Assembly: GCA_024707325.1 (NCBI GenBank)
Contig: JANPZY010000001.1
Coordinates: forward strand, 124,001-188,000
DNA from: Opitutus sp.
GTDB taxonomy: Bacteria > Verrucomicrobiota > Verrucomicrobiia > Opitutales > Opitutaceae
DNA length: 64,000 bases
Direction of reading: 5' to 3'
This document shows positions 1 through 8,800 of the stretch, in pieces. The notes beneath the pieces are model-generated. The model was given only the letters and a program-made list of their open reading frames with translations, ran no database searches and had not been told where the DNA came from. Made by a program: the position numbers and the translations under genes. Position 1 is the first letter of the stretch. The number at the start of each line of letters is the position of its first letter.

Positions 1-1000
1 GGTGCGCCGCGCCCGCGAGCGCGATGAGCAACACCGCCGTCCAATCACCCACGCTCGTCGCCGCGAAGATCGGCACCACGCAGAGCGCGAAGATGAACAT
101 GCCGGTCTTGCGCGCCCGCGTGACCGACCAGCCACGACTCGCGAAATAACCCGTGATCCATCCGCCCACCACGCTCAGCGCGGTGATGATGAGATAAATC
201 GTCACGAGATGCACCCAGCTCTCCTTCAACTGCAGACCGCGCGTCTGTTTGAAATAGTCAGGCAGCCAGATGAGAAAAAACCACCACACCGGGTCGGTGA
301 GAAACTTCGCCACGATAAACGACCACGTCTGCCGGTAGCGCAGCAACGCGCTCCACGGCACGCGCGCCTTCGCGACATCCGTCGGCGTCGGCTCGGTCGT
401 CGCCGGCTCCGCCGGTTCGCGATAACTCCGCAGCCAGATAATCAACCACAGGAAGCCCGCCGCACCCGCGAGCAGGAACGCCGCCTGCCAACCCCACATA
501 TACGCGACCACCGGCACAAGCGCCGGCGCGACCACCGCACCGACATTGGCGCCCGAGTTGAAGAGGCTCGTGGCAAACGAACGCTCCTGCGGTTTGAACC
601 ACAGCGTCACGACCTTGATCGCCGCCGGGAAATTTCCGCCCTCGCTCACGCCGAGCGCGGCGCGCGCGGCCACGAAGCCACCGACGCTGCCCACCATCGC
701 GTGCGCCATCGCCGCGAGGCTCCACGCCGCGATCGACACCGCGTAGCCGATCTTCGAACCGAAGCGGTCCACGAACCAGCCGAACCACAACAACCCGAGA
801 CCATACGCGCCCTGGAACGCGGTGTTCATCAGGCCGAACTGCTCGTTCGTCCAATGCAGCTCCTCATCGAGCAGCGGCTTCAGCAGCGCGAGAATCTGCC
901 GGTCGATGTAGTTGATCGTCGTCGCGAAGAACAACAATACGCACACATACCAACGAAAATTCCCGAGCGGGTTTGTCTCTGCGGTGTTTGGGGTAGCCAT
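1..1000 (-). CDS. MFS hexuronate-type transporter (ExuT-like), 3' end outside window
   Basis: Translation from the ATG at complement 998-1000 gives about 333 residues of a major facilitator protein; the C-terminus runs off the left edge. The N-terminal segment contains NYIDRQILALLKP and later GVSEGGNFPAAIK, both typical of the anion:cation symporter (ACS) branch that includes ExuT, and several hydrophobic membrane spans follow. ACS members move hexuronates or other organic anions with protons across the inner membrane. It lies downstream of kdgK and eda on the same strand, which supports uptake of galacturonate or glucuronate. The substrate is inferred from this context. An approximately 400-bp gap holding a repeat array and an inverted-repeat element separates it from kdgK, so it may have its own promoter. 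Confidence 0.82.
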   Translation of the reverse strand, partial: MATPNTAETNPLGNFRWYVCVLLFFATTINYIDRQILALLKPLLDEELHWTNEQFGLMNTAFQGAYGLGLLWFGWFVDRFGSKIGYAVSIAAWSLAAMAHAMVGSVGGFVAARAALGVSEGGNFPAAIKVVTLWFKPQERSFATSLFNSGANVGAVVAPALVPVVAYMWGWQAAFLLAGAAGFLWLIIWLRSYREPAEPATTEPTPTDVAKARVPWSALLRYRQTWSFIVAKFLTDPVWWFFLIWLPDYFKQTRGLQLKESWVHLVTIYLIITALSVVGGWITGYFASRGWSVTRARKTGMFIFALCVVPIFAATSVGDWTAVLLIALAGAAH

Positions 1001-1076
1001 GATGGGGAAATCGATTTTGCGAGCCTTAGCCTGCGCGGGAGTGCACGCGTGAGTGCGGACAATTCGCCTCCTGTTT

Positions 1077-1193
1077 TGTCATTCTGAGCGAAGCGAAGAA
1101 TCCACTTGGAGTTTCGCTGCCACGCCGCGCGACGAAGCGCACACTGGATGTCAGGCTAGCCTTCGGCTGAACTTCGCTGCGCTCAGAATGACA
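1077..1193. repeat. MITE-like inverted-repeat element, copy 1
   Basis: The two ends are near-perfect inverted copies of TGTCATTCTGAGCG followed by AGCGAAG, with one mismatch over 22 bp. The interior carries GAAGCGCACACTGGAT, also found inside the second copy at 10843-10938. There is no coding capacity. It sits between the 22-bp array after kdgK and the start of the ExuT-like gene. Such short palindromic elements are usually non-autonomous mobile or REP-like sequences; no transposase is visible in the window. Confidence 0.75.
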
Positions 1194-1235
1194 GAGAGAA
1201 GAACGTTCCCGATTGCGGCTCAGTCCGCACACGGT

Positions 1236-1405
1236 CGTGACGCGGTTCGCACCATGTCCCGACTCAGGCCGCACTTGGGCTCGACGTGGTGCGCACTCTG
1301 TCGCGACCCGGACCGCACCTTGGCGCGACCTTGTCCGCACTGGGGCTCGAGTCGGGACGCACTCGGTCCCGACTCGGTGCGCACACTGTCCCGAGTCGGT
1401 CTGCA
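1236..1405. repeat. 22-bp tandem repeat array A, 3' of kdgK
   Basis: From 1260 the sequence runs in strict 22-bp register (starts 1260, 1282, 1304, 1326, 1348, 1370, 1392); a looser 24-nt unit precedes it at 1236. The plus-strand consensus begins CGACCCGGTGCGCAC and ends in a variable 7-nt tail. The kdgK stop codon (complement 1406-1408) lies inside the last unit, and the register continues at 1414 in the kdgK coding end. No intrinsic terminator is seen after kdgK. Together with the MITE-like element this fills most of the 1001-1405 gap. Confidence 0.85.
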
Positions 1406-2503
1406 TCAGCGCACGACCCGGGCGCTGCCGCCCGCGATGAGTTTTTCCACTTCCTTGCGCGTCGCCATCGAGGTGTCGCCGGGCGTGGTCGAAGCGAGTG
1501 CGCCGTGCGCCGCGCCGTAGTCCACGGCTTTTTGCGCATCGTCGAATTCAAGGAAACCGAACTGCAGGCCCGACGCGAAACTGTCGCCGCCGCCGATGCG
1601 GTCGAGGATCTCGAGTCCAGGATACGCGCGGCTCTCGTGGAATTTTCCGTCGTGCCAGAGGATCGCGCTCCAGTCGTTCTTGGTCGCGGTGATCACGCGG
1701 CGGAGCGTCGTCGCGGCGACCTTGAAATTTGGATACGCCTGCACCGCGGTGCCGATCATGCGCTTGAACGCATCGGCCTCCACGTGCGCGAGGTTGGCAT
1801 CGACGCCCTCGACTTCGAAACCAAGGCACGCGGTGAAATCCTCCTCGTTGCCGATCATCACGTCGACGTAACGCGCGATCTCACGGTTGACCTCGCGCGC
1901 CTTCGCGAGTCCGCCGATGGACTTCCAGAGCGAGGGACGGTAATTGAGATCGTAGGAGACGATCGTGCCGTGACGTTTCGCGGCCTGCACGGCCTCGATC
2001 GCGAGCGCGGCCGTGCTCTCCGAAAGCGCGGCAAAAATTCCGCCGGTGTGAAACCAGCGCGCGCCGAGTTTGCCGAAAAGATGATCCCAATCGAAGTCGC
2101 CGGGTTTGAGCTGCGATGCGGCCGAGTGTCCACGATCGGAAACACCCACGGCACCGCGCACACCGAAACCGCGCTCGGTGAAGTTGAGCCCGTTGCGCAC
2201 GGTGCGGCCGATGCCGTCGTCGTCGCGCCAGCGGATGAAATCCGTGACGACGCCGCCCTGCATGATGAAATCCTCGATGAGGTGCCCGACCTCGTTGTCG
2301 ACGAGCGCGGTGCACACGGCGGTTTTCAAGCCGAAGCACTTTCTCAGACCGCGCGAGGTGTTGTATTCGCCGCCGCCTTCCCAAGCGGTGAACGAACGCG
2401 CGGTGCGGATGCGGCCCTCGCCGGGATCGAGGCGAAGCATCACTTCGCCGAGGGAAATCTGTTCGAAAGCGCAGGAACCGCGGGGACGAAGAGGAAGCGA
2501 CAT
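1406..2503 (-). CDS. kdgK: 2-dehydro-3-deoxygluconokinase (PfkB family)
   Basis: A 365-residue PfkB-family sugar kinase. The C-terminal signature IGGGDSFASGLQFGF carries the GxGD motif with the catalytic aspartate, and the N-terminus has the sugar-binding GEVMLRLDPGEG stretch. It phosphorylates 2-keto-3-deoxygluconate to KDPG, the last step before aldol cleavage. The start at complement 2501-2503 was preferred over an upstream in-frame ATG at 2569 because it leaves only 8 nt after the eda stop and matches the family N-terminus. Neighbouring eda and the ExuT-like transporter fix the pathway as uronate degradation. The final codons (RVVR) fall in the register of the downstream 22-bp array, so the C-terminal tail may have been altered by repeat invasion. 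Confidence 0.9.
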   Translation of the reverse strand: MSLPLRPRGSCAFEQISLGEVMLRLDPGEGRIRTARSFTAWEGGGEYNTSRGLRKCFGLKTAVCTALVDNEVGHLIEDFIMQGGVVTDFIRWRDDDGIGRTVRNGLNFTERGFGVRGAVGVSDRGHSAASQLKPGDFDWDHLFGKLGARWFHTGGIFAALSESTAALAIEAVQAAKRHGTIVSYDLNYRPSLWKSIGGLAKAREVNREIARYVDVMIGNEEDFTACLGFEVEGVDANLAHVEADAFKRMIGTAVQAYPNFKVAATTLRRVITATKNDWSAILWHDGKFHESRAYPGLEILDRIGGGDSFASGLQFGFLEFDDAQKAVDYGAAHGALASTTPGDTSMATRKEVEKLIAGGSARVVR

Positions 2504-2511
2504 GGAGAAAA

Positions 2512-3147
2512 TCAGACAGCCTGCGCCGCGGCGACGAACTCGCGCGCGCGTTGCGTGATCGCCGCCCAATCGCGCGCCTTCAGCGCAGCAGGCGACACGA
2601 GCGCCGAACCCGCAGCGGTGGCGAAGGCGCCGTTTTTCAGAAACGTGCCGATCGTCTCCGGCGTGACGCCGCCCGTCGGCATGAGCTCGATCGCAGGGAA
2701 CGGCGCTTTCAGCGATTTGATGTAAGCGGGACCGAAGAACTCGGCGGGAAAAACTTTCACGACGTCGGCGCCCATTTCCCAGGTGGCGTGCACTTCGGTC
2801 GGCGTAAGCGCGCCGCCGAGCACCGCGACATCCGCCGCGCGGCAGGTCGCAATCACTTCGGGCCGCACCGCAGGCGTGACGATGAAACGCGCGCCGGCGC
2901 GAATCGCTTCGGTCGCCGTCGCGGCATCGAGCACCGTGCCGAGACCGAGCGTGACCTCGGGCAACTCACGGGCGACGCGTGCGCACAGCTCGATCGCATT
3001 GGGCGTCGTCATCGTGAGTTCGATGCACGACAAGCCGCCGGCGACGAGCGCGCGGGCGCAATCGACGAGGCTGTCCGCACTGTCCGCGCGAATCAAAGCG
3101 ACAACGCGAGCGGCGCGGAGGCGTTCGAGGATTTGCTTCTTCGACAT
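2512..3147 (-). CDS. eda: KDPG / 4-hydroxy-2-oxoglutarate aldolase
   Basis: A 211-residue class I aldolase of the KDPG/KHG family, normal in length. Seen are the Schiff-base lysine motif VKVFPAEFFG, the glutamate in CIELTMTT, and the GLGTVLDAA and GARFIVTPA strands of the TIM barrel. It cleaves 2-keto-3-deoxy-6-phosphogluconate into pyruvate and glyceraldehyde-3-phosphate. It is the first gene of a minus-strand operon with kdgK 8 nt downstream. The likely promoter region is 3148-3464, which contains a near-perfect palindrome at 3217-3230. Confidence 0.93.
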   Translation of the reverse strand: MSKKQILERLRAARVVALIRADSADSLVDCARALVAGGLSCIELTMTTPNAIELCARVARELPEVTLGLGTVLDAATATEAIRAGARFIVTPAVRPEVIATCRAADVAVLGGALTPTEVHATWEMGADVVKVFPAEFFGPAYIKSLKAPFPAIELMPTGGVTPETIGTFLKNGAFATAAGSALVSPAALKARDWAAITQRAREFVAAAQAV

Positions 3148-3216
3148 GGGGTAGAGAGCGAGTGTGCCGCGTGCGCGAAGGGAGTCGAGTTGCGCGGTCC
3201 GTCGGAGCGCGACATT

Positions 3217-3230
3217 ATTGTTCGAACTAT
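3217..3230. promoter_or_regulatory. Candidate operator palindrome upstream of eda-kdgK
   Basis: ATTGTTCGAACTAT is an inverted repeat centred on TTCGAA with one mismatched pair, about 70 nt upstream of the eda start, in the 3148-3464 region between divergent eda and the pyruvyl transferase-like gene. It could bind a uronate-responsive repressor. No regulator gene is present in the window, so the assignment is tentative. Nothing else is recognisable in this 317-bp gap. Confidence 0.3.
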
Positions 3231-3464
3231 TGCATCGCGGTGTCGTTTCAAGCTGGGACGTTTTTCAGCGCCCCGCCCTCCCTAGGTAAATCTCCCGCAG
3301 GAATGCGCTCGAGAGTCAGTGTCCGCCCGATGACGCAATGGTGCGTTCCGGGGGGGAATTGTGCCTTTTAGGAAACACGGGGCCCTATTTTCTTTTCTTG
3401 GAAGCTCCCGCCGCGTGCGCGACGGGACCCTCCTCCGCACCGAAGCTCTCCGAACCACGACATC

Positions 3465-4484
3465 ATGAATGTTGGCGCTTTTGATCGCTCCTCTCCTGCG
3501 TCGCCGCGCACCGATTCCGTCACCGGCGTGGCGCCCCGCGTGGAGCCGTTTGCGGTTCGCATCGAAGCCGCGGAGATCGAACCGCTGATGGAAACGCTCT
3601 CCGCGCTGCCGGGACGCAAACTCGCGCTGCTGCTCAATCTCGGCAATCGCGGCGACGGCGTGATCCACCTCGGCGCGCGACAGCTGCTCTCGTCGATGGA
3701 TTTGACGTGGCAGGAAATCCGCGAGGCGGAGGCGCCCGCGAAAATCAACGCCGAGGTGCTGCTCGTGACCGGCGCGGGCGCGTTCAGCCGCGGCACCCAT
3801 ACCCTGCCGGATCTCGTCGAGGCGTATGCACCGCAGGTGCAACAGGTCGTGATTCTGCCGTCATCGTTCGACCTCGAGAGCGCGCGTGTGCGGCGCTTCG
3901 TGCAGACATGGGACAACAAATACACGGTCTTCTGCCGCGAAAAAGTGAGCTACGGCCAGCTCACGCGCGCCGGGCTGAAGGCAAAGAACATTTACCTCTC
4001 GCATGATCTCGCGTTTTGGAACGACCTCCAGTCGTGGGCTCTCATGTCGCACGCGGGCACCGTCGGAATTTTCCGGCGCGACCGTGAGGCGGTTTTTGAC
4101 CGCCGCCCCCTTGATCTACCGGGGATGGATATCTCGCGCGGTCCGGACACCCAGCCGGAACGCCTGCTGGATTACGTCGCCCGTTTCTCGGTGGTGCACA
4201 CCGATCGGACCCACGCCGCGATCACTGCGGCCATGATGGGCCGCGAGGTGTGGTTCTACCGCAATGCGTATTTCAAGAACCAGGCGATCTACGAACACAG
4301 CCTGTCTCATCTCCAGCACGTGCGCTTCATCGGCAAACAGCCCGTCTCGCTGCGGCAACTCGTCGCAGTCGCGTTCACCCGCTACGTGCGGCGCAACGCC
4401 TACGTGCTGCGCCAGCGTTTGCGCAACGTGCTCTCTCGTCGGTCCGCCTCTTCCGGCGCGTCCACACTCCTTCACCACTCGTGA
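3465..4484 (+). CDS. Polysaccharide pyruvyl transferase family protein
   Basis: A 339-residue cytosolic protein with the pattern of polysaccharide pyruvyl transferases (ExoV/CsaB-like): LLNLGNRGDGVIHLGARQLL near residue 45, VLLVTGAGAFSR, the central QQVVILPSSF, then TVFCREKVSYGQL and LSHDLAFW, with a late SVVHTDRTHAAI segment. The family adds pyruvate ketals to surface sugars. The next gene, a family 2 glycosyltransferase, overlaps it by GTGA, so the two are translationally coupled and probably modify the same surface glycan. There is no wider exopolysaccharide cluster here, so the acceptor is unknown. A family-level assignment only. Confidence 0.7.
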   Translation: MNVGAFDRSSPASPRTDSVTGVAPRVEPFAVRIEAAEIEPLMETLSALPGRKLALLLNLGNRGDGVIHLGARQLLSSMDLTWQEIREAEAPAKINAEVLLVTGAGAFSRGTHTLPDLVEAYAPQVQQVVILPSSFDLESARVRRFVQTWDNKYTVFCREKVSYGQLTRAGLKAKNIYLSHDLAFWNDLQSWALMSHAGTVGIFRRDREAVFDRRPLDLPGMDISRGPDTQPERLLDYVARFSVVHTDRTHAAITAAMMGREVWFYRNAYFKNQAIYEHSLSHLQHVRFIGKQPVSLRQLVAVAFTRYVRRNAYVLRQRLRNVLSRRSASSGASTLLHHS

Positions 4485-5605
4485 TCTCGAACCCTTCCGC
4501 TCCGCTCCATGAGTCAGAACTGTCACAGCCGACCTCCTCGCTTACGACGAAGACGCCGGCTTTGTCCGTCATCATGCCCGCCTACAACGCCGGCAGTTAT
4601 CTTCGGCCCGCGATCGAGAGCATTCTGAATCAAACTTGGAAAGACTTCGAATTTATCATCATCGACGACGGATCCACCGACGGCACGCGTGAGATCATCG
4701 AAGACTACGCCGCGCGCGATCCGCGCATCCGGAGTTGTCCCAACGAGCGCAACATGGGCGTCACGCGAACGCTCAATCGCGCGATCTCGCTTGTCCGCGC
4801 CGACTGGATCGCGCGCATGGATGCCGACGACCTCTCGCTGCCGCATCGTTTCGAGAAACAGATGAAGGTCGTGCGCGAGAACCCGCGCGTTGGCCTCGTC
4901 ACCAGCCCGTTCGATCTCATCGATTCGCAAAATCGCCGGAAGCCGGGCTGGCGCGGCATTTGTTACCAGCGCGAGACGCTCCCGTTTTTCCTGCTCTTCT
5001 ACAACCGGCTCAATGCGCACGGTCAGGTCATCTACTCGACCAAGCTCGTGCGCCAGCTCGGCGGCTACCGTGAGCAATACCATCTCAGCGAGGCCACCGA
5101 GCTGTGGCTGCGCATGGTGCGCGCGACGCGGTCGGCGATCGTGCCGGAGCCGCTTTATCTCTGGCGCGTCGACAATCCGAACTCGGTGACGAAACAAAAC
5201 AAGTTTCGCTACGCCGATGGCAGTCTCCTCGCCTGCCGCGAAGAGATCGAGCGCTCCTGCGGACTCCACGTCTCGCGCGAGCAGATGATCCTCCTGCGGG
5301 ACTTCTGGCTGCGGTATCCGCTCACGCCCGCGGAGTCGCGTGAAGCCGACGAATTGCTCACGGAGATCGCGCGGCGATTTCGTCCCGAACAACCGGTCTC
5401 GAGCTGGAGCCGGCGCGTCGCGGTGGCGCTCGGTTGTGCGTGGCTGTCGCACGCGGTGCTGCAGGCCAAGCGTCGGCGGATGGGCGAGGCTCTGGAGCAT
5501 TTCGGGCGATCCGCCCGCGCCGCAAAATGGTGGCTTCCGCTCGCGATGGGACAGTTCACGTGGGAATCGGTCGCCGTCGGCGGTCAGCTTTCTCGACGGG
5601 CGTAA
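4481..5605 (+). CDS. Family 2 glycosyltransferase (GT-A fold)
   Basis: A 374-residue GT2 enzyme. The N-terminal domain has LSVIMPAYNAGSYLRPAIES, the nucleotide-binding FIIIDDGSTDGT and the metal-binding MDADD. The C-terminal part is helical and basic, without clear membrane spans. The GTG at 4481-4483 is chosen because it overlaps the preceding TGA as GTGA; the longer open frame from 4250 only reads the neighbouring gene out of frame. It probably transfers a sugar from a nucleotide donor to a surface polysaccharide together with the preceding pyruvyl transferase-like protein. The donor and acceptor cannot be read from sequence. Confidence 0.85.
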   Translation: MISNPSAPLHESELSQPTSSLTTKTPALSVIMPAYNAGSYLRPAIESILNQTWKDFEFIIIDDGSTDGTREIIEDYAARDPRIRSCPNERNMGVTRTLNRAISLVRADWIARMDADDLSLPHRFEKQMKVVRENPRVGLVTSPFDLIDSQNRRKPGWRGICYQRETLPFFLLFYNRLNAHGQVIYSTKLVRQLGGYREQYHLSEATELWLRMVRATRSAIVPEPLYLWRVDNPNSVTKQNKFRYADGSLLACREEIERSCGLHVSREQMILLRDFWLRYPLTPAESREADELLTEIARRFRPEQPVSSWSRRVAVALGCAWLSHAVLQAKRRRMGEALEHFGRSARAAKWWLPLAMGQFTWESVAVGGQLSRRA

Positions 5606-5655
5606 ATGCTACGCATCTCGCGGGGCAGCAATCACTCCCGTTTCACGGCGAGCGA

Positions 5656-5732
5656 TGGTGGACGCTACTGGACTCGAACCAGTGACCCCGTGCGTGTGAA
5701 GCACGTGCTCTAACCAACTGAGCTAAGCGTCC
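5656..5732 (-). tRNA. tRNA-Val (anticodon CAC)
   Basis: The minus strand folds as a 77-nt tRNA. The acceptor stem is GGACGCT/AGCGTCC, the D arm contains AGCTCAGTTGGTTAGAGC, the anticodon stem CGTGC/GCACG encloses loop TTCACAC (anticodon CAC, reading GUG), and the T arm has GGTTCGAGTCC. Discriminator A and the 3' CCA are encoded (CCA complement 5656-5658). The flanks 5606-5655 and 5733-5887 show no gene. Confidence 0.97.
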
Positions 5733-5887
5733 AAAACAGGGGGCGCACGGTGCCGCTCCGCCTGGCGAAAATCAACCCTTCTTTTTTTGCGAGTCGCGCA
5801 GGGGGCAAACACCGCCGGAGCGGTCCGTTTTCCCGCTGCCTTTCGGCCCCGCTGCGCCGGGAAAATCCGGCCGCGGGGAACGAAAGC

Positions 5888-8800
5888 TCAACGCTGAATG
5901 GGAATTTCCACCCGCACGCGACGGAGGTTCGGATTGGGCCGCAGGCTCAGCACGCCCTCAAGGCTTGCAGGCACGCTGGCACTCGTCGGCGCCTGTAGGA
6001 CATAAGTGAGAGTCACACGATCCTTCGGCGCCTGGCTCCAGGTCCACGCAAGCAGCCCCGTGTCACCAGGAACCGGATACAAACGCGCGCCGCCCATGCC
6101 GCCGGAGATGTATCTCCAGCCCGCTGGCAGCAGGAGTTCCTGCACGAGTTCGTCGGCCGAACCGGCGACACGCAGAGTCTGGGTGACAATCACCACACCG
6201 CCGCCGACGGACTGGGCGGTCGCAGAAACATCGACGACGGCCAGCTCGATCGTCGGACCGTTCTTCGTGCCGGAGCGTTCGATCGCGACCGCATCGTAGG
6301 CGCCCGCGTCGGTGAGCTTCACCGCGGAGAGTTTCAGTTTCGACGACGTCGCACGCGCGAGCGGCGCGTCGTCGCGGAACCATTGGAAGAGCGCGGTGCT
6401 GCCACCGACCTGCGCGTCGAGCGTCACGGCGTTGCCGACTTTCGCCAGTCGATCGAGTGAAGCGCTGCCCGAGCTGCCGGACGTTCCGCTCGATTTCGGT
6501 GCGTCGGCCGACTTGGTCGTCACGTTCGACTTCGCCTTCGCGGTCACCGCGACACGCACGGTGAACGTGGTGCTGGCGGAGAGTTTTCCGTCGCTCACCG
6601 TGATCTTGATTTTCGCCGAGCCGGTGCGATTCGTCGCCGGGGTCACCGTCACAGTGCGATTGGCGCCGCTTCCGCCCAACACGATCCGGGAGGTCGGCAC
6701 GAGAGTCGTGTTCGAGGAGGACCGCGTGAGTTTGAGTTTCTTCGTCGAGGTTTCGGCGTCGCCGATCTTGAACTTCAGCTTCGCGGTGCGGCTGTTCTTC
6801 GCGATCGTTTGATCCGCGATCTTGGTGATTGTGGGCGCGTCGTTGACGGCGGTCACCTTGACCTTGAACGACTCGGTCGCGGTGAGAGAGCCATCGCTCA
6901 CCTTGATCTTGATCGTGGCCGTGCCGGACTGGTTCTTCGCGGGCTTGATCTTCACCGTGCGCTTCGAACCGCTGCCGCCGAGCACGATGCCCGACGTGGG
7001 AATGAGTTCCTTGTTCGAGGAGCTGCGCGTGAGCTTGAGCTTCGATGCGCTCGTCTCCGCGTCGCCAATGGTAAACGAAATCGTCTTCGTTTTGTCTTCC
7101 TTGATCGTCTGATTCGCGATCGCACTGATCGTCGGAGCATCATTCACCGCCTTGACCGTGACGGTGAACGAGCGGCTCGCGGAGAGTGTCCCGTCGCTCA
7201 CAGTGAGCTTGATCGTGGCTTTGCCCGACTGGTTCTTGGCGGGCTTGATCGTGACCGTTCGCTTCGAACCCGATCCGCCCAGCACGATCCCCGAGGTGGG
7301 AATGAGTTTCGTGTTCGAGGAGCTGCGGGTGAGTTTGAGCTTCGACGCGCTCGTCTCCGCATCGCCGATGGTAAACGAAATCGCTTTCGAGGAGGTGTCT
7401 TCCTTCAACGACAGATTGGCGATGGCGCCGATCGTAGGCGCGTCGTTCACCGCGCGCACGGTGACCTTGAAGCTTCGTGTCGCCGTCAATTTTCCGTCGC
7501 TCACCGAAAGCTTAACGGTCGCCGTGCCGGAGAGATTTTTCGCGGGCGTGATCTTGAGCGTGCGCTTCGAGCCTGAGCCGCCCAGCACGAGACCGGACGT
7601 GGGCAGCAACGTCGTGTTCGACGAACTGCGCGTGATCGTGAGTCCGCTCGATCCCTGCTCGGCATCGCTCACGGTGAAAGAGACGGTTTTCGGCGTATCT
7701 TCATCGAGCGTCTGATCCGCGATCGTGCCGATCGTCGGCGCGGTGTTGGGCGGAGCCACGGAAAGCCCCATCGGCGCGGAAACTGCGGCGCCGCCGGAGT
7801 TCAGGAGCACCGCGCGATATTTCCAGCCGTTCATCGCGGTGGTCACGCCGGTAAGCGTCAGCGTCGAAGTCGACGTGCCGGAGTAGTGGCCGCCGTCGGA
7901 GAGATCTTCCCACTCGACGCCATCGCGCGAAAACTGCCAGTGGATCGCGGTCGCACCGCCAGCCACGATGGAAAATTGCGCGCTGTTGCCGGCCAGCGTC
8001 GGACCCGCGGCGGCCGTTTTCACAACGACGGGCGCGTCTTCAACCGGCGCAGGCGTGACGACGCTCATCATCATCGGCCAGCCGTTATACACCTGCCAGA
8101 GATCGTCCGATCCGCCGATCGGCAGCGCGGCGTTGTCCGCCGACCAGCCCTCGCCGGAGCCGGTCGCGAGCTCGCTCAAATACCACCACTGCCACTGTTC
8201 GTCGTCCTCGTTGGAACCAGGCAACACCACCCAATACGACCCCGGCTCCAGCAACGGCGCCTCTTCCTCCGGCGCAAACACGACGTCCGCCGTCTGCGTC
8301 GCGCTCATCGCCGTGACCTGCGTGAAACGCGCGATCGACGCGCCCGGCCGGCCGTTGACGTCGATGCACAGATCGACCGCGAGCGATCCGCTCGAGCCCT
8401 CGCGCGTGAGACGTAGGATAATTTCGGATACGAGGCTCTGACGCGAGAGTTGGAATTTCTGCGCGAGCGACGTCGAGCGATCCATCATGCCCTGCGGTTC
8501 GCCGTGCATTGTCGTGAATGCCACCGGCGTGCCGCGTCGAAGCGTGCGATTGTAGGTGTCCGCCACCCAGAGATAGCCCTGTCCATCGATGGCTGCGGCG
8601 GCTGGTCCGCTGAACTGCGCGGCTACGCCGACGCCATCCGCCGAACCCGCGACGAACTCGGTGCCGCCCACAACCTCGGCGTCTCCGTCCGGCGAAAGTC
8701 GCACGATCGCGTGGCTCGACCACGAGGTCGCATAAACATCGCCCGCTGCTCCAACCGAAAGCTGCTGCGGACTCCACAGGAGATCTGCGCCGGCGGTCAC

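Noticed and set aside
1236..1405. CRISPR array
   Set aside because: Units are contiguous and degenerate at 22 bp with no unique spacers, and no cas genes are present.
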